DNA of 64,000 bases from Thuidium tamariscinum (Eukaryota; Streptophyta; Bryopsida; Hypnales; Thuidiaceae), in NCBI GenBank assembly GCA_947034885.2, contig OX344749.2, positions 32,793,182 through 32,857,181 of the forward strand, in the 5' to 3' direction. This document shows positions 35,304-48,283 of the stretch, in pieces; the first letter of the stretch is position 1, and each line of letters begins with the position of its first letter. The notes under the pieces were generated by a model that worked only from the letters and a program-made list of their open reading frames with translations, ran no database searches and was not told the origin of the DNA. The position numbers were made by a program, and so were the translations under genes.

Positions 35304-35905
35304 GGGGTCATTGCATGAAACGGTGGTCCTATTCTCCGTCACAATGGAAGTGATGTAGTTATTTTCTATTAGAACTTTTGGAAGTAGAATCCTACCAATA
35401 TGAAATAATTAGTGAACATCACTAACTTGATGGTTTTCACATCCATTATTTTTGGGAAAAAAAAAAAATCAACCAATAATTATTATTGAATTTTCTTAAT
35501 TTGTCACAAACTGAGGTTAAGGGGTTTTTACTACGTTTGTTGTATCCATATTGAATGATGGTGAATTGAAATTTCTAGGGCTTCTTCGTACTTTACAAAT
35601 ACATCTTTCTTCGAAGAAGGAATCTTTAATTATTCCTTGCTTGATCCTGTAGACGCTTGCGAATAGGGGTCCCTCGTGTGCTCATTTGTGAATGGTGAAA
35701 AAGAGTTTTCCCTACTTTTCTTTGTCACGTGTGACAAGAACAAAGTTCTCCAAAATGGCCATAATTAAATTAAATTTTGTTAGTGACGCATTCATTATTA
35801 GTAATTATTTTATTGAATCTTGTATTTTCTGGTTCAAATTGGGACCTGCCACATTTGTAGTACTCCTTCGTTGAACGTAGTACTCCATAGTACTCCTTTT
35901 TGGAC
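35304..35905 (+). repeat. Left terminal region of the large element
   Basis: It starts with the terminal repeat, continues with TGGTCCTATT...GTCACAATGGAAGTGATG, later CAAAATGGCCATAATT, and ends in two AGTACTCC copies (35878-35896). The same order occurs in the short elements. The transposase-like gene begins 300 bp further in. Confidence 0.6.
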
Positions 35906-36212
35906 CCACCTACCGTCAAAACTTTACATGTGCCCTATGACATCGGCAGATTGAGCAGCCGCCTAATTTTTTCCATTAACTGCATTGAAGTCTGCATGCA
36001 ATAGGTGCGCGATGAATGATCAACGGCGGCGTAGGCGCTTCTGAAAATGAAGGCTTGCTTTGAAGTGAATTAGGGTTGTTTCTCGCATTGCAACAATTCA
36101 GCGCAAGTGTCTTCTGATTTCTGGGTTGAGGGGTCCGATTTCTAATTTTGAACGTCTAAGTTGGCTTAGAATTGTAGTTAGCGGGTACATTTGCCACAAG
36201 TTCCATACATTC

Positions 36213-39200
36213 ATGATGGACGAAGATGGAGAACAAATCCAGCAGTCGCAGCACCTGGGCGGTTTAGGGAGACCTGGTCCGCGCACCAGACAGGCTACGG
36301 AGGAAGCGCAGTTGGAGGAACAACGGGCACGAGCTCGAGATCGGCAGCGAGTGAGTTGTGCGAGGTGTGACTTCGTGAACTTCATTCAAGAATTGGCAGA
36401 AGCATCGGACAACGACTCTGCTGAGGAGGACGACGGTGGCCCTCACACCTTGTACCGGAGCACCGTCAACCGACATGCAGATCGCATCACCAACATCTTG
36501 ATAGATCGGCTTATGCATATAGACGATGCTGACCTTCGTGCTAAAGTTTTGCACAAGGTTTTTACGAATGTCCACATCCAGCCTCTACTTCCTCATTATT
36601 ACCCGACTCCAGGAAATGCAAGATCAGAGTGCCAGATCTTACTGAATATTCGTGGTGAATTGCAGTGGACCAAAAATCCTCATAATTCAGGTAAACTTGC
36701 TAGAAAACGTGCTATTCTCAAAGCTGTTGTTTCTGAATTTGAAGCAAACTTCAGCAAGTTCCACAAAATTCTTGGAACGAAGAAAGCCAATGTCATAGGA
36801 GCCGTCGAACGTTTGCGCGACGCTGCCGTCAATTTAGATTCTAGGTTACTCGTGCCTGGAAGAAGGAAACGACAAGGAGGTCTTCCTGACGATGTCAAAT
36901 TAGCCGTTGCCATGTGGTGGACCGCTGAAACCCGTGTGAGCCCCAACCGGAAGGACATCAGGCGCAAGCGACAAGGGCGTAATCTGTACGACACCCACCC
37001 AGCGCATCTTCTCATGGAGACTCAGGTTTAGAGTCATTTTCTTTTCTCTTACTTGTGCTTCCTCTTGCTTAGTGTCTGTAAGCAAAATTCGTGACGCATT
37101 GAGCAGAAATCAAGAATTTGATGTAGGCTTATACAAAGCGCTGTGAGACCCATACTGCTACATAAGTGTCATTCTTGTAATGCCCCTTCTAGAACAAGTA
37201 CCGTTAAATTCGTATAGTCCAACTACATTTTGTATACAAGTGTACCTCATGACTTTTCACAGTACTATCATGAGCTGTCTGTGCAATGTTCATTTAGAGG
37301 TGTAACAGAACTGCTTGTATGTAAGGTCTCCAATACTTTCTAGTGCAGTACTTCATGACTATATGTGTTTATTCTGGAGATCAATTTTCCCAGACTTTCT
37401 TTGACCACATCCGAAGTACCTTAGCACTTTGGGTGTCTTTGCATCCCAAATCATAGTACACTTGCGTACACCCCTTTCATATGGAGTTGGCATAGGACGA
37501 CCATGAACTTTGGTTTCGTTCTAGAAGTATTGTGCACTGCGTCCCCTATGAGCACAGTACTTTCAGTGTTCTCTAAACTTATATAGTGCCTTCATATGCC
37601 ATGTATACCCTTGAAGTTCGTGTTCTCCAACTTATACAACATTGAAAATACTGCTTACACTAGAAATGCCCAACTGTGTCAGTCCTTGTAGTACTGTATG
37701 TCCTACGGTAACGTTTTAATACTAAATAGGATTTCACTATAGTAATACTCTCTTCAGACTAAATTTGCATGTTTCGATTGGAATGCATGCTGTACTATTT
37801 CCATTCAAATGTTCTTCTAGTCAGTAGCCCTTGCATTTCTAGAGAAGTCATACTCTTTGTAGTGATACTAAAGGAAGTGGGAGTCCTATGCTAAGCAAAA
37901 CGTCGTCACAGGTTAGAACCCCACTCCATCTCCAGATGCTCTTCTGTACTACATATAGTACTGAGTACTTTCTAGTAGTACTCAAAGTACTTCAATTTAG
38001 TACTTCCTCTCCTGCACTTGGAACTCAACATAGGACTGCACGTTTTATCAGCTCAGAAGAGTACGTCACACATTCCATGTAAGTCGGAGCCTTAGAATCG
38101 TGAGGCCCACTAAGTTATTTTGCCTAATCATTTTTTGGGGTCGGGACCTGGCACATAGACAATCATAATTAGTATCTACCGTGGTGACTACAATACTCCT
38201 CAGAACATTGCATAGTACTCGGCAATATGTGCTGCAGTTTCCATGAGTATGCAGTGTGGTACTACGACAACTTAATGTAGTACTCATCAATACTACAGAA
38301 GGGTATGCACAGTATTTCAGGATTCCAGTCTGGTCTATTGAGCTCATAAAAGCGGTTAACAATTGTAAGTTGGATACTGGATACCACTGAACACAGTCCT
38401 ATAGTTAGAAAGTGAAAAAGGTGATTCACAACTTCCACACATCTTCTCCAATTTCCTTGCTACTTCATGTGCTTTTAAGAAGTAGTGCCTATGCTTTGTT
38501 TGTATTGCACAGTATTTGGACCAAAATGTTCATGGCTCAACTCTTGTTATTGCTATAACTGGTTTTGGTGGATTTCTATAGAAACTACTTTACGACCGTT
38601 TCATTGCAGCCCATCCTGAGTGCGTCCTCATGAACCGATCTTTCTATGGTTTACGGCCTTTCTTCGTCATCAAGTGCAAGGAGCGTAACGTCTGTTGCTG
38701 CCAATACCACGTGCAAGTCCTATTTCTATTGGAGGCGCTCAATGCTTTTCGTGATCCACGATTTACAGCACACTTGCTTGTTGACTATCATTGCCCATGT
38801 TTGGTCTGCTGCATCTTTGATGGACAAGGCTGCCGTCTTGGACAAGCTCGCTTCCCCGGTGTCACCACAATGTGGGAGTCCATGCTGTGCGTGAAGCTTG
38901 ATGACTCAGAATTTCATCGCCCCCAATGCTTGCTTGGTGAATGTGATACTTGTGGGGTTGCTACTTTCAGCGTCTGCCCACAGGAACTGCTTGATTCACC
39001 GGGACTCATGATACAGTGGAAACAATTCCAATATGAGGTAGTTGGAGCATCAACAAATGGCCGGCCAAAGAAACGCATAACGGAGGTTTTGAAAACGACA
39101 ACCTTCTCTGACTTCATGTTGTTCTTCACACCCACCGTGGAACGCTTCATATGACACAATTTTGAGGCTCGTTGGCAATCAAATCAAGCAAAGCTTCTCC

Positions 39201-40878
39201 GAGAATCTCTGCAAAGTGAAAGCGTTCTTACCCACATAGACTTTGCTGAGAACTACACTTTCCAAGTTCAAAATGAAATTCAGTCTATGTATTTCAGTTC
39301 CACACAAGTCACTATTCTTGTCCAAGTTACCTACTATGCTGCTTTAAGCTTGGGAGATGTGGAAGAAGATGCTGACCTCATTCAGGAAACCCATTATTAT
39401 ATATCAGATGATAGGAGCCATGATACGTTATTTGTACAGCATTGTTTGCTAGAGCATTGGAGGTGGTTGCGATCCCAGAAGTTCAACCCAATCAATCACT
39501 TTGTCTTCAGCGACGGCTGTGCAGGTCAATTCAAAGGCTGTCGAGCTCTTTACTTTGCTACAAGGTTGTATGGCTGCCTCAATTCCCTATGTGCCTTAAA
39601 ATTTGTTTTTATGAGATCTGGCTACATGTTGCACTAGTTTCTGTCTTCATCATTTTGCTATATAAAAAAATTTGCACGACTAGGCATTCTGTAGTCTACA
39701 ACCCCAAAGATGTATGGCATTGACTCACAGCATTCTACATTGCTTGTTTGCCTTATACACGATAGATATCCTTCTCTCACTGGAGGGTGCAAAATGATGT
39801 GGAATTTCTATGGATCCGGTCATGGAAAAGGAGAATGGGATGGTGTTGGTGTTGTGGTGAAAAGAACCTTGCGTCCAGAACAACTTCTGAATCCACAACG
39901 TACTCTGCAGAATGCAAGTCAATGCGTGACATTTCTTGAAGAGACACTAGGTGGCCAAGTACCGAACACAAGAGACCGACTCAGGTGACATTCCACTCTG
40001 ACTTCAACCGTATCACTATCCACCCAATTGGGACTAAAAGCTATTGTGGAAATATTGTTGCATGGTATTAGTTTCAATTCATTTGGCAGTCCATTCCTTA
40101 CTGTTACATAAAAAAGAAGGCAATTTCTCCCTTGTACCCATGTTTGACTGACCCTCCGTTTATACTGTTCTATAGGTCGTTCCGCTACTTCCACCACGTA
40201 GCCACTATTGACGTGGACCGGAGCAACCAACATGCATGTGACAGAATTGTTGGATCATCAAAATTCCACTCGGTCTTCGCTAACGACAGGAATGACCCAA
40301 GAAAGCTGTTGGTTAGAGAACTATCCTGCTTCTGTGGCCCATGTCTGGAAGAAGACTTCTGTAAGTGTGAAAATCAGGACTATGTTCATCCTTGGAAAGT
40401 AGTGAAGATTGAAGGCCGCAATGTGGAATTGGGACCTAACCAGACGATGTTGGAAGAAGGAGAAGACAATTGGGACTGGGATTACACAGGAGATACTATG
40501 GCTGATTTGGTGCAAGCAGGGGATAATTTTGCCGTCCCAGCACTACCTGACAATGACGAAGGAGTTGCTTTTTACATCTTGCAATGCTAGAGCCCAAAGC
40601 GTGTACTTACAGAAAACCTGCATTGCATTTGGGGAGGGGAATTTGAAGTGGGAGACTCAGTTCTCACGGGAACTTACTATCAGAAATGGGGGTGTAGAGA
40701 GATGCAGAACTACGTGTACCTGAGGAACTCACAGGTGGCGCACATGGATGCAACCACAGTTCTGGCGTGCAAGTTTCAAATGATCCTAAGACAGCACCAA
40801 GTGAAAGGTGGCCATCGAGTGTACACACTGCCTGACGAAACAGTGGATGTCATCCACAGCGCCCTTGATAGTTTGTGA
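36213..40878 (+). pseudogene. Transposase-like gene with two in-frame stops
   Basis: The model is join(36213..37025, 38582..39564, 39766..39984, 40176..40878), 906 codons, all GT-AG with agreeing phases. The only lesions are TGA at 39152-39154 (between VERFI and HNFEARW) and TAG at 40588-40590 (after FYILQC). I recognise a large uncharacterised family, found in animals and mosses, by CLLGECDTCG, THIDFAENYTFQVQNEIQS, FVFSDGCAGQFKGCRALYF, MMWNFYGSGHGKGEWDGVG and LSCFCGPCLEEDFCKCEN. The invariant Asp/His residues suggest an RNase H-like nuclease, but that is inference. The N-terminal 270 residues hold CARCDFVNFIQELAE and a basic region PGRRKRQGG. Both stops could be single C-to-T changes (CGA to TGA, CAG to TAG). 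It faces the SET gene convergently across 9 kb. Confidence 0.7.
37026..38581. repeat. AGTACT-rich intron 1 of the transposase-like gene
   Basis: This 1.56-kb intron contains many AGTACT palindromes and one-base variants, densest at about 37960-38010 and 38200-38300. It has no coding potential. The motif is also dense at both ends of the element and in its other introns and spacers. Confidence 0.6.
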
Positions 40879-42371
40879 GGTACCTTCCTGTACTTGCGAA
40901 GGCAATGCGTGTCTACATAGGCTTCTTCACTTGGTTGCATCCCATTTCTCTGCACTGACCTCTGACCATGTTCAGCTCCATATGGAAATGTTCATTTTCA
41001 TTAACTGAAGTGCATCTATGTTTCCTATGACAATGACCTAGTCTGTGCAGTCCATGCAATATGAGAAAGTTTTTGATACAATCCCATGTTCAAAATGTTG
41101 TACAGGGCCGAAGTTCTATTGGTACATGTTCTATCATCGAAGATGCAATTTTAGAACATCAGTATGTACCTATCATCAAAGATGTACGGTAGGTGAGCAT
41201 CTAATGAAGCTGATTTTGGTGTCGGTTCCTTCAGATCCCCTGCGAGTTGCATACTTTCGTGACAATTTTGATACCCAGCGCTTGGCTTTCACGTGGTTCC
41301 AAGGTATCCATACAGAACCTTAGGAAGCACTTTGCTGGACTATAAGATTTATATTGATTTGTAAAGATTTTTCGTTGTTAGAATTAACTTTTCTATGCTC
41401 AGTTGTAGGTATTGGGTCCTGGGCACATTTTTCATGAACAGAGTTCATTCAATTTTCGTGATCTGACTGTTTTTAATTATCTCATTATCGTTTGATTTGC
41501 ATCAGACCATGTGAGAAGTTGGAAACCCTCTCGGCAAACCAAAGTACATATTATGTAGTATGTTTCTTATGGAATGGGGTGGTGACGTGCTGTTGCAAAT
41601 GTCTCAATAGTTGTTTTCTTGACTAAGTTATAGATGCCAACTTCATTTGCTGTCTATAAGGTATTAGTTGGGGTATGTTGCTATGGGTGTACTGCACAGA
41701 AGTGTCCCCCTATTTAGAGTTGATTTGGTTTACAAAATCCCAAATTTATGGAAATCTATTTGAGATGGCTTGTGTTGATTTTGTATTAACAAAATACAAA
41801 ATATGGAGTATTATTTTTTGGGTCTTGGGTTGTACATATTGAAGATCTATAGAATAAGTAAAAAAATGAAAAAGCAACTCTCTTAGATTCTGAAATCGAC
41901 TGATGACTATGGTCAACAAGACTTCAATCCATGAACACCATTAAATTTCAGTTCACTAAGAAGCCTACAAATGTCAACAATGCCACAATCCCTCTCTAAA
42001 GTGATAACCTTTGTAATGTTATACTCTGCTTTTGGTTTGGGGGCTATTATCTTGTGGAAGTTCTATTGTAATAAAAATAGAAGTGTACAATGCCTACCAA
42101 TGAAACTGAAACCTTCAATTAACCAAAAAAGATCAAACTATGAGTGTGATACATATCAATCAATCAAATCTACAACTATCCTAAAAGGACAAGACTGTGA
42201 ATTTGCAATACCTATAAATCTTTCCAATAACCCCAACAACTTCCTATGAGGACAAAAGTATGTAATGTAAAGAATTCAAAGATTTCTTTAAAATATAATA
42301 GAGAGCTTAACATCAATGCTCTAAGATGTGCATTAGGAAGGTTGAGATTTCTTCCATCTTGCCTTCAACAT
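40879..42371. other. 3' region of the transposase-like gene, AT-rich spacer
   Basis: No second gene is visible. Short frames at 41045-41323 and 41971-42249 have no recognisable features. Confidence 0.5.
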
Positions 42372-43113
42372 AGGGTAGTTGCAAGAAAGGATGGTCCTAT
42401 TTCTTGTCACAATTCGAGTTGCATCGTTTCTTTTAGCCATATCTTTTGGAGAACAAAGTCAATGGACTTGAAATTTTTATTGAAGATGACCAACTTGTTG
42501 ATGAAGAGAATTCCTATTCTTCAGAGATTTTCAGAAAACTTTATATAATTACATTCTAATTTGGCTTATCTGTCACACTGTGCGATTTAGGGGGTTTTAG
42601 TACTGACATGGAGTATCCACAAATAATGATGTAGAGCTAAAATTTGTAGGGGCTATTCCCGCCCTACAGATTTATGTGCCCACCAAAAAAAAATATATAA
42701 AAACATTAGAATATGGTGTCCACATGCACGCAAACAGAGGTCCCTTGCGTGCGCTATTCCAAAGAGTGAATATGGTTTTGAATTTATTTCTTTGATAAAA
42801 TATGATCACCATAAAGTTTCCACAAATGGCCAAATTTTAGGGTTTTTTTATTCATGATTTTTTATTTATTATTGATTTATACATCATTGTATCCATTTTT
42901 TGTGACCATCTGCATTTTTTTGATGAACACTAAAATGCCAGTACTAAAAGTACTCATAGTACTCAAAACAGTACTATTAGCCGTTGATTTTTTGGATCAA
43001 TTGCTGAGACTGTTCCATTTCACTGTACTAATAGTACTCGAAGTACTAAACAAAATAATGACAGATTTGGCTAAGCGCTACAAAAATCGTTCATCCTTTC
43101 TCGCAACAGCCCT
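42372..43113 (+). mobile_element. 742-bp MITE with termini of the large element
   Basis: Imperfect terminal inverted repeats are AGGGTAGTTGCAAGAAAGG at the left and, on the other strand, AGGGCTGTTGCGAGAAAGG at the right. The interior has a left part like 35304-35900 and a right part with several AGTACT copies (42940-43050), then GTAGCGCTTAGCC on the minus strand. It lacks coding sequence and looks like an internal deletion derivative. No clear target duplication. Confidence 0.7.
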
Positions 43114-43430
43114 AGATTTGTAACTCGGGGGGACACTCCCCACATTTTAGAAACACACTTGCAGTGGAATATGTAATACATGTAATACACCCTAAAATTT
43201 AATTTTTTTGGGAAACACAATTATGAAAAGATTGTACTACTTTTGAAGTTCATGTTTTCAATAATTGATATTTTTTTAATGCTAATATTAATTTGTTATG
43301 CATTTTGAAAGGAAAAAGATACATTGTAAAGCTGAAAATAACTTTCACATCATAGCCTATATTATATAAGGAAAAAAATTAGAAAAATGAAAAGAAAAAT
43401 TCCATAGAATAGCTTTCTATTGAAAGTTTA
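43114..43430. repeat. Segment shared in inverse orientation with 49019-49320
   Basis: It begins AGATTTGTAACTCGGGGGGA and contains ATGTAATACATGTAATACACC. The same sequence appears inverted and diverged at 49019-49320, next to the other MITE. Confidence 0.7.
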
Positions 43431-44959
43431 TTTTGGTTGAATATTGATGCAATAGTCATCTTCATGTGATCTCTATAAATATTTTAGTTGAAAAACATGC
43501 CATTTTAGTTCATTTTTCAACCCTTTCTAAACAATATATCTTATCTTATTTGGAACTAAAATTTCTATCAATAGAAACCTTTAGTCATTGTTAAACAAAG
43601 CTCAAAATTGTAGGATGAAATTAAAGTTAATTCAAAAGTAAATAGGGGGTCAAATAATCTCTTTGCTGCAAGTCGGTACCCCAAATGCAATGAGAGCGTC
43701 CTCCCTAAGATTTGTAAAGAACCACCAAAGATATAGCACTAGCCAAATCTCCCCAACCAAAAGTAGGCATAGCACTTTGTAAAATCAAAGGATCTAATTA
43801 AATTTGAAAACATGACACATCACTTTTCAACCCTCAATCCTTTGAATTGCTTCAACTAAGTTAATAACTCTTGAACAATCAACCAATGCAAGGAAAACAA
43901 AATTAGAGCACCGCAACAAGCAAACTTTGAGGAACCTTAATTCAAAAGTGCTAGTCATTCCAACTTCATCTACGATTTCTATTAACCAAACAATTTGTCA
44001 TTCACTACACTTCAAACCCAATTGTGCACCCAATTCTACATACGGATTTTTATAAATACAACCCAAAGGATCCAAAAGATCATACTAAATTATATGTGCA
44101 AAATACTAATGTCTCAAATTTGGAGGCAACCTAAATTATGTATAATTGATTTGTTGCTTTCAATGGTCCCTACCTTATTTGTAAGTGTTTTTTTTTTAAT
44201 TTTACAGGAAATGAATAAAATGCTCTGTATATTTAGCCACACATTTCTAAAACGTCATAATTGATCCTAAGTAATTTGCAGATATTTACAACTATTTAGT
44301 ACCCAAAAAATGCATTTGAAGGTAAATTTGGAAGAAATGGTCCTCTAGTAGACTTGTACCTACCAACAAAAGGAATTCCAAAAAATTCTTACTTCAAATA
44401 TTTCAGAGGACTAAGCATGAGTATTCTGAAAATGGAACAAAATCAATATAGGTTTTCCTTGCAATCATTCTGGAATTGTCTTCATGTGCAAGCCCCTAAA
44501 TAAATGGCTTAAATAAATGGCTCATATAAATGTTAGTAATTCAAACCTATATATTAGGTGGCTTTTTTATATTACTCAATGTTAAAAGGTGACTACAAAT
44601 TGAAACTTTAATTATAATTTCTAAAATGGAATAAATGAACTCCCTTATAATATTATTAATGAAGTCATATATTTATGTAATTAAAGACTATGAGTTTATT
44701 TTTTGCAAAAATATCAATCATTTGAAATTGAACTTGCAATCTGTTCAAAGCTGAAAAATTACTTACATCAATAAATTTTTTATATTTTTTATGAAATGTC
44801 ATTCCACATACTGAAATTCTAATTAGAGCTACGCTTTCCCCTTCACAAAATATGACAATCAATTTTCAACTAGGAAGATGGAAATTTTCAACACGTTGCC
44901 ATATAAATATTGAACTACATAATACATAATGGTTGACCTTAGTCTTCAAATCATTGTCT

Positions 44960-44994
<35 letters not shown>

Positions 44995-45330
44995 TTTTCA
45001 TACTTGAATGTAATAATATTGATATAATTTCAAATAAAAGAGTCTCTTGATTGTTTTCATATGCCTTCATATATAAGCTCATGAATCAAATAATCCTGAC
45101 AATGCAATTACATAATATTGACAAATCATAAAGAAAATTACTTTGCATTTAGTGATGGCCATCATTTACAAGTGCATTCTACATTGGTGCACTTAGGTTT
45201 TTAGAAGTTGTGATAGGGCTCTAAATGTTTTACAATTTATAGATGAATCAGCTTCCGAGGATAGAGAGACTTCAGACTCTTCTAGTGACAGGGATTCTGC
45301 AACATAGTCTATTGCAAATTAGAATCCTAA
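43431..45330. other. AT-rich non-coding DNA with an (AT)n run
   Basis: No gene is visible. A simple (AT)n microsatellite lies at about 44958-44994. Confidence 0.55.
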
Positions 45331-45637
45331 TGGGGAATTTCGTTAAAATGGCGGTATTCCACATGCCATTTTCACACCTTGACATCTAGGACAAGTATAC
45401 ATTGCTAATATCTAGGACACTTTTAGATTTCTGAAATCTATGACAAGCATAGATATTAGACCAAACAATCTAAAAAATCTAGGATTGGTATAGATTTCAG
45501 AAATCTAGGAGACTTGTAGATTTCCAAAATCTAGTGCAGGTGTAGATCCTAGGATAGAAAAACGGTTCAGACCGTGCAGTCTGAACTGCTCAAAAGCGCC
45601 AATTTAACGAAATGGCGCCATTTTAACGAAATTTCCC
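45331..45637. mobile_element. 307-bp MITE with 7-bp target duplication
   Basis: Terminal inverted repeats of about 22 bp (GGGGAATTTCGTTAAAATGG at the left; GGGAAATTTCGTTAAAATGG on the other strand at the right) enclose a non-coding interior made of short ATCTAGG-type repeats. ATCCTAA flanks both sides (45324-45330 and 45638-45644). A 7-8 bp duplication suggests hAT or a Mutator relative. Confidence 0.82.
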
Positions 45638-45984
45638 ATCCTAAGATTGATGTATCTCATGAGTCAAAATAGTATGTGTGGATTTTCATTACAATTGAAC
45701 TTTTGTGTTTTATGGCTATATATTGTGTAATTTGTTTTTGGCTACAGTCTTGTATTTTCTTAGATAGAAGTGTATGACAAAATGAAATGGGTGTACAAAC
45801 AAAATTCACCTCAGAGAAAAAATGCAAGTATACCAATTATTTGTTTGTAGAGGGTAATATTAAGCCTTTCAATAAAAAGAGTTGATCCATATAAATATAT
45901 AGCCTCATTAGATCATGGTGTCATAGTATGCATCAAATCTCATTAGATGTTACAGAAATTCCTATTCTAAATACCCTAAAACCC

Positions 45985-46580
45985 AAAAATTATCTTCATT
46001 CTTCACCCAAATAATGAAAAGTGAAATAAAAGAATGTCTTCTATGAAAGTTTACCTAGAAGAAAATGAGGAGTGAAATAAGTATTCACCTCCTTGCTAGT
46101 CTCCGTACAAAAATATGAAGAGTGAAAGAAATACTCATCTCCATGAAAGTTTCTTGGGAAAAAAAGGTGGAGTCAAATAAATATTCACTGAGACTTAAAA
46201 AGTTTTCATCCCAAAAAATAGCGAGTCTAATTTATATTCACTTAGACTTAATAAATCAGGATTAAAAAAATGGGGAGTGAAATAATTATTCACCTATACT
46301 AAATAAGTCTTCATAAAAAAAATAGGGAGTCAAATAGAAATTCACGTCTTCATGAAAAAAAGGGGAATAAGTAGGATTTCACCCCTATTAACGTCTGTAT
46401 ACAAAGAAACAAGGAGTCAAATTAAAATTCACCTACACTAAGAAGTCTTCATGAAAAAAATGGGAAGTCAAATTTATATTCACCTGTTTCTGAAAAAAAA
46501 ATGGAGAATAGTCTAATACATTGGAATTCTCCTCCATGGATGTCTCCATAGAAAAAAAATAGGGAGTGGAATTAATATTC
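45985..46580. repeat. Degenerate tandem array, unit about 55-60 bp
   Basis: About ten imperfect units contain a run of A, then GGGGAGTCAAAT, then TATTCACCT and ACTAAGAAGTCTTCAT. Spacing varies. It has no coding potential. Confidence 0.65.
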
Positions 46581-46586
46581 ACCTTT

Positions 46587-47080
46587 GGGTAGTTGCAAGA
46601 AAGGGTGAACGTTTTTGTAGCGGTTTGCAAAACTGGCTTCTATCCAAGCTATAACTTTTGAGTTTTAAGCCGAACGCCAAAAGCAGAAAATATATTTCTG
46701 AATGTTTTGATTGAAATTGTATCACTTATTTTTCAGGAATTTTCAAATATAATTTTATATTTAAAAGTCAATTTCTGTAATTTGTCACACTTTCAATGTT
46801 TTTTGTTTTTTGTACCAAAAAGTATCCAAATTTAATTATTTAGGAAATCAATTTTGGTGGTCTATTCCTACACTAATTGGACATGTCCCATGGGAGGGGC
46901 ATAAAAAAATACATTATTTTATGTCCTCCATGTTTGTCCAAATAGGCCAAAACAAAGGGTCCATTGCGCGCATACTTCAAAACATATAAGATGGATTGAA
47001 GATCATTCTCTTGGTGAAATCTCATCACTATAATGTCCTTACAAATGGCCAGTTTTTAGATTTTTTTAGTTCACGATAAG
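46587..47080 (-). mobile_element. Diverged MITE copy of the large-element family
   Basis: It starts GGGTAGTTGCAAGAAAGGGT followed by GAACGTTTTTGTAGCGG, which is the right-end type of the family. It goes on with TTTGTCACACTTTCAATG and ACAAATGGCCAGTTTTTAG, landmarks of the left half. The far terminus is missing or replaced by the hairpin at 47084. Confidence 0.55.
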
Positions 47081-47083
47081 TTT

Positions 47084-47178
47084 TTAATTAAAAATACAAA
47101 CGTTGAAATACTCCTTTTTTGGGACATGTAGAGCTGTAGGTAGAAAAGGAGTATTTCAACGTTTGTATTTTTAATTAA
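47084..47178. repeat. Perfect 35-bp hairpin
   Basis: Arms 47084-47118 and 47144-47178 are exact complements (beginning TTAATTAAAAATACAAACGT) around a 25-base loop. Confidence 0.9.
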
Positions 47179-47224
47179 TGAGATTAATAGAGATGAATGT
47201 CTTCTTTGTAAGAAAATGGAGTGT

Positions 47225-47465
47225 AGAAAAGAAATACCACTCCAAGAGAAAGGGGTGTTTTAAGTATAGTCCTAGAGATAAGATTTTAAGGAATGACCTT
47301 TTTAGGAGCTTTCAAGTAAGAAATAAGTGTCTTTCTAGTAAAATTTTACTAGAAAGACTTTTATTTCTTACTTGAAATCTCCAAAAAAAGTCATTAGTTA
47401 AAATCTTATCTCTAGGACTATACTTAAGACACCCCTTTCTCTTGTAGTGTACCATTTCTTTTTAA
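47225..47465. repeat. Long fold-back, arms about 120 bp
   Basis: Arms mirror around 47343 with few mismatches. The centre is CTTTCTAGTAAAATTTTACT, and the outer part contains AAGAGAAAGGGGTGT and its complement. It would form a long RNA hairpin if transcribed. It may be a MITE. Confidence 0.85.
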
Positions 47466-48283
47466 TCCTAGTCTCCATCCAAAAATCATTCACCTCAAAA
47501 ATGATCAATATATTGAAGGTTCAACTCTATCAAAGTCTTTAACCCAAGGAAATAAATAAATAAATATTCACCTCCAAAAAAGTCTCCATTCAAAAAATAG
47601 AAGATGCAAAGGATAAATCATCTTCTTCAAAATGTAATGTACTTCCAGAAAATAGAAGGTGAGGGACCCTAAACCCACCCCTAAACCTAAAGCATTATGC
47701 AATAGATGCCATACAAGGACAATTTTATTGACTCAAATTTTGAAAACAATAACTTTTGGAAAATTCCATATTTGCAGACAAAAATAAAAAAACCCTGAAC
47801 CCAACAATGGAAAAACAATTTGGATTATTTAAAACCACGGTCATAGGTACATCCACGATTATAGATATTGACCTTCTTTTTTGAAAAAAAAAGTTTCCCA
47901 CTCATAGGCTCACAAGGTCACCGCTCTAGGCTAGCACGCTAGCAACCAGGCTCTAATAGAGAACTACTTTAGTAGAAGGTCTGTACTAAATCTATATTAT
48001 ATCAGTAGAGCTAGCTTTCAATCTTCATGAACTTGGATAACTTTTCTATCTTTATATTGGACTATGTAGAAGTCAAATCTTCTTTCAATGATATGTATAT
48101 ATTCCCCTTATTTCTTGAGGGACTCTTGTAATAATTGTGTGGCTAATTGAAATCTTCAAATGACTTTTCTAAATTAAATATGCAGCTTTTTGAAATGTCC
48201 TAAGAATCCCTTAGATTTTTTTAGTGAATCCTAGAAATTCCTAGCTTTCTTTGAAGAAACCTCAAGATGTAGAAATAGTATAT
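47466..48283. other. AT-rich non-coding DNA
   Basis: No gene seen. A short GC-richer patch at 47920-47960 contains GGCTAGCACGCTAGC, of unknown meaning. Confidence 0.5.
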
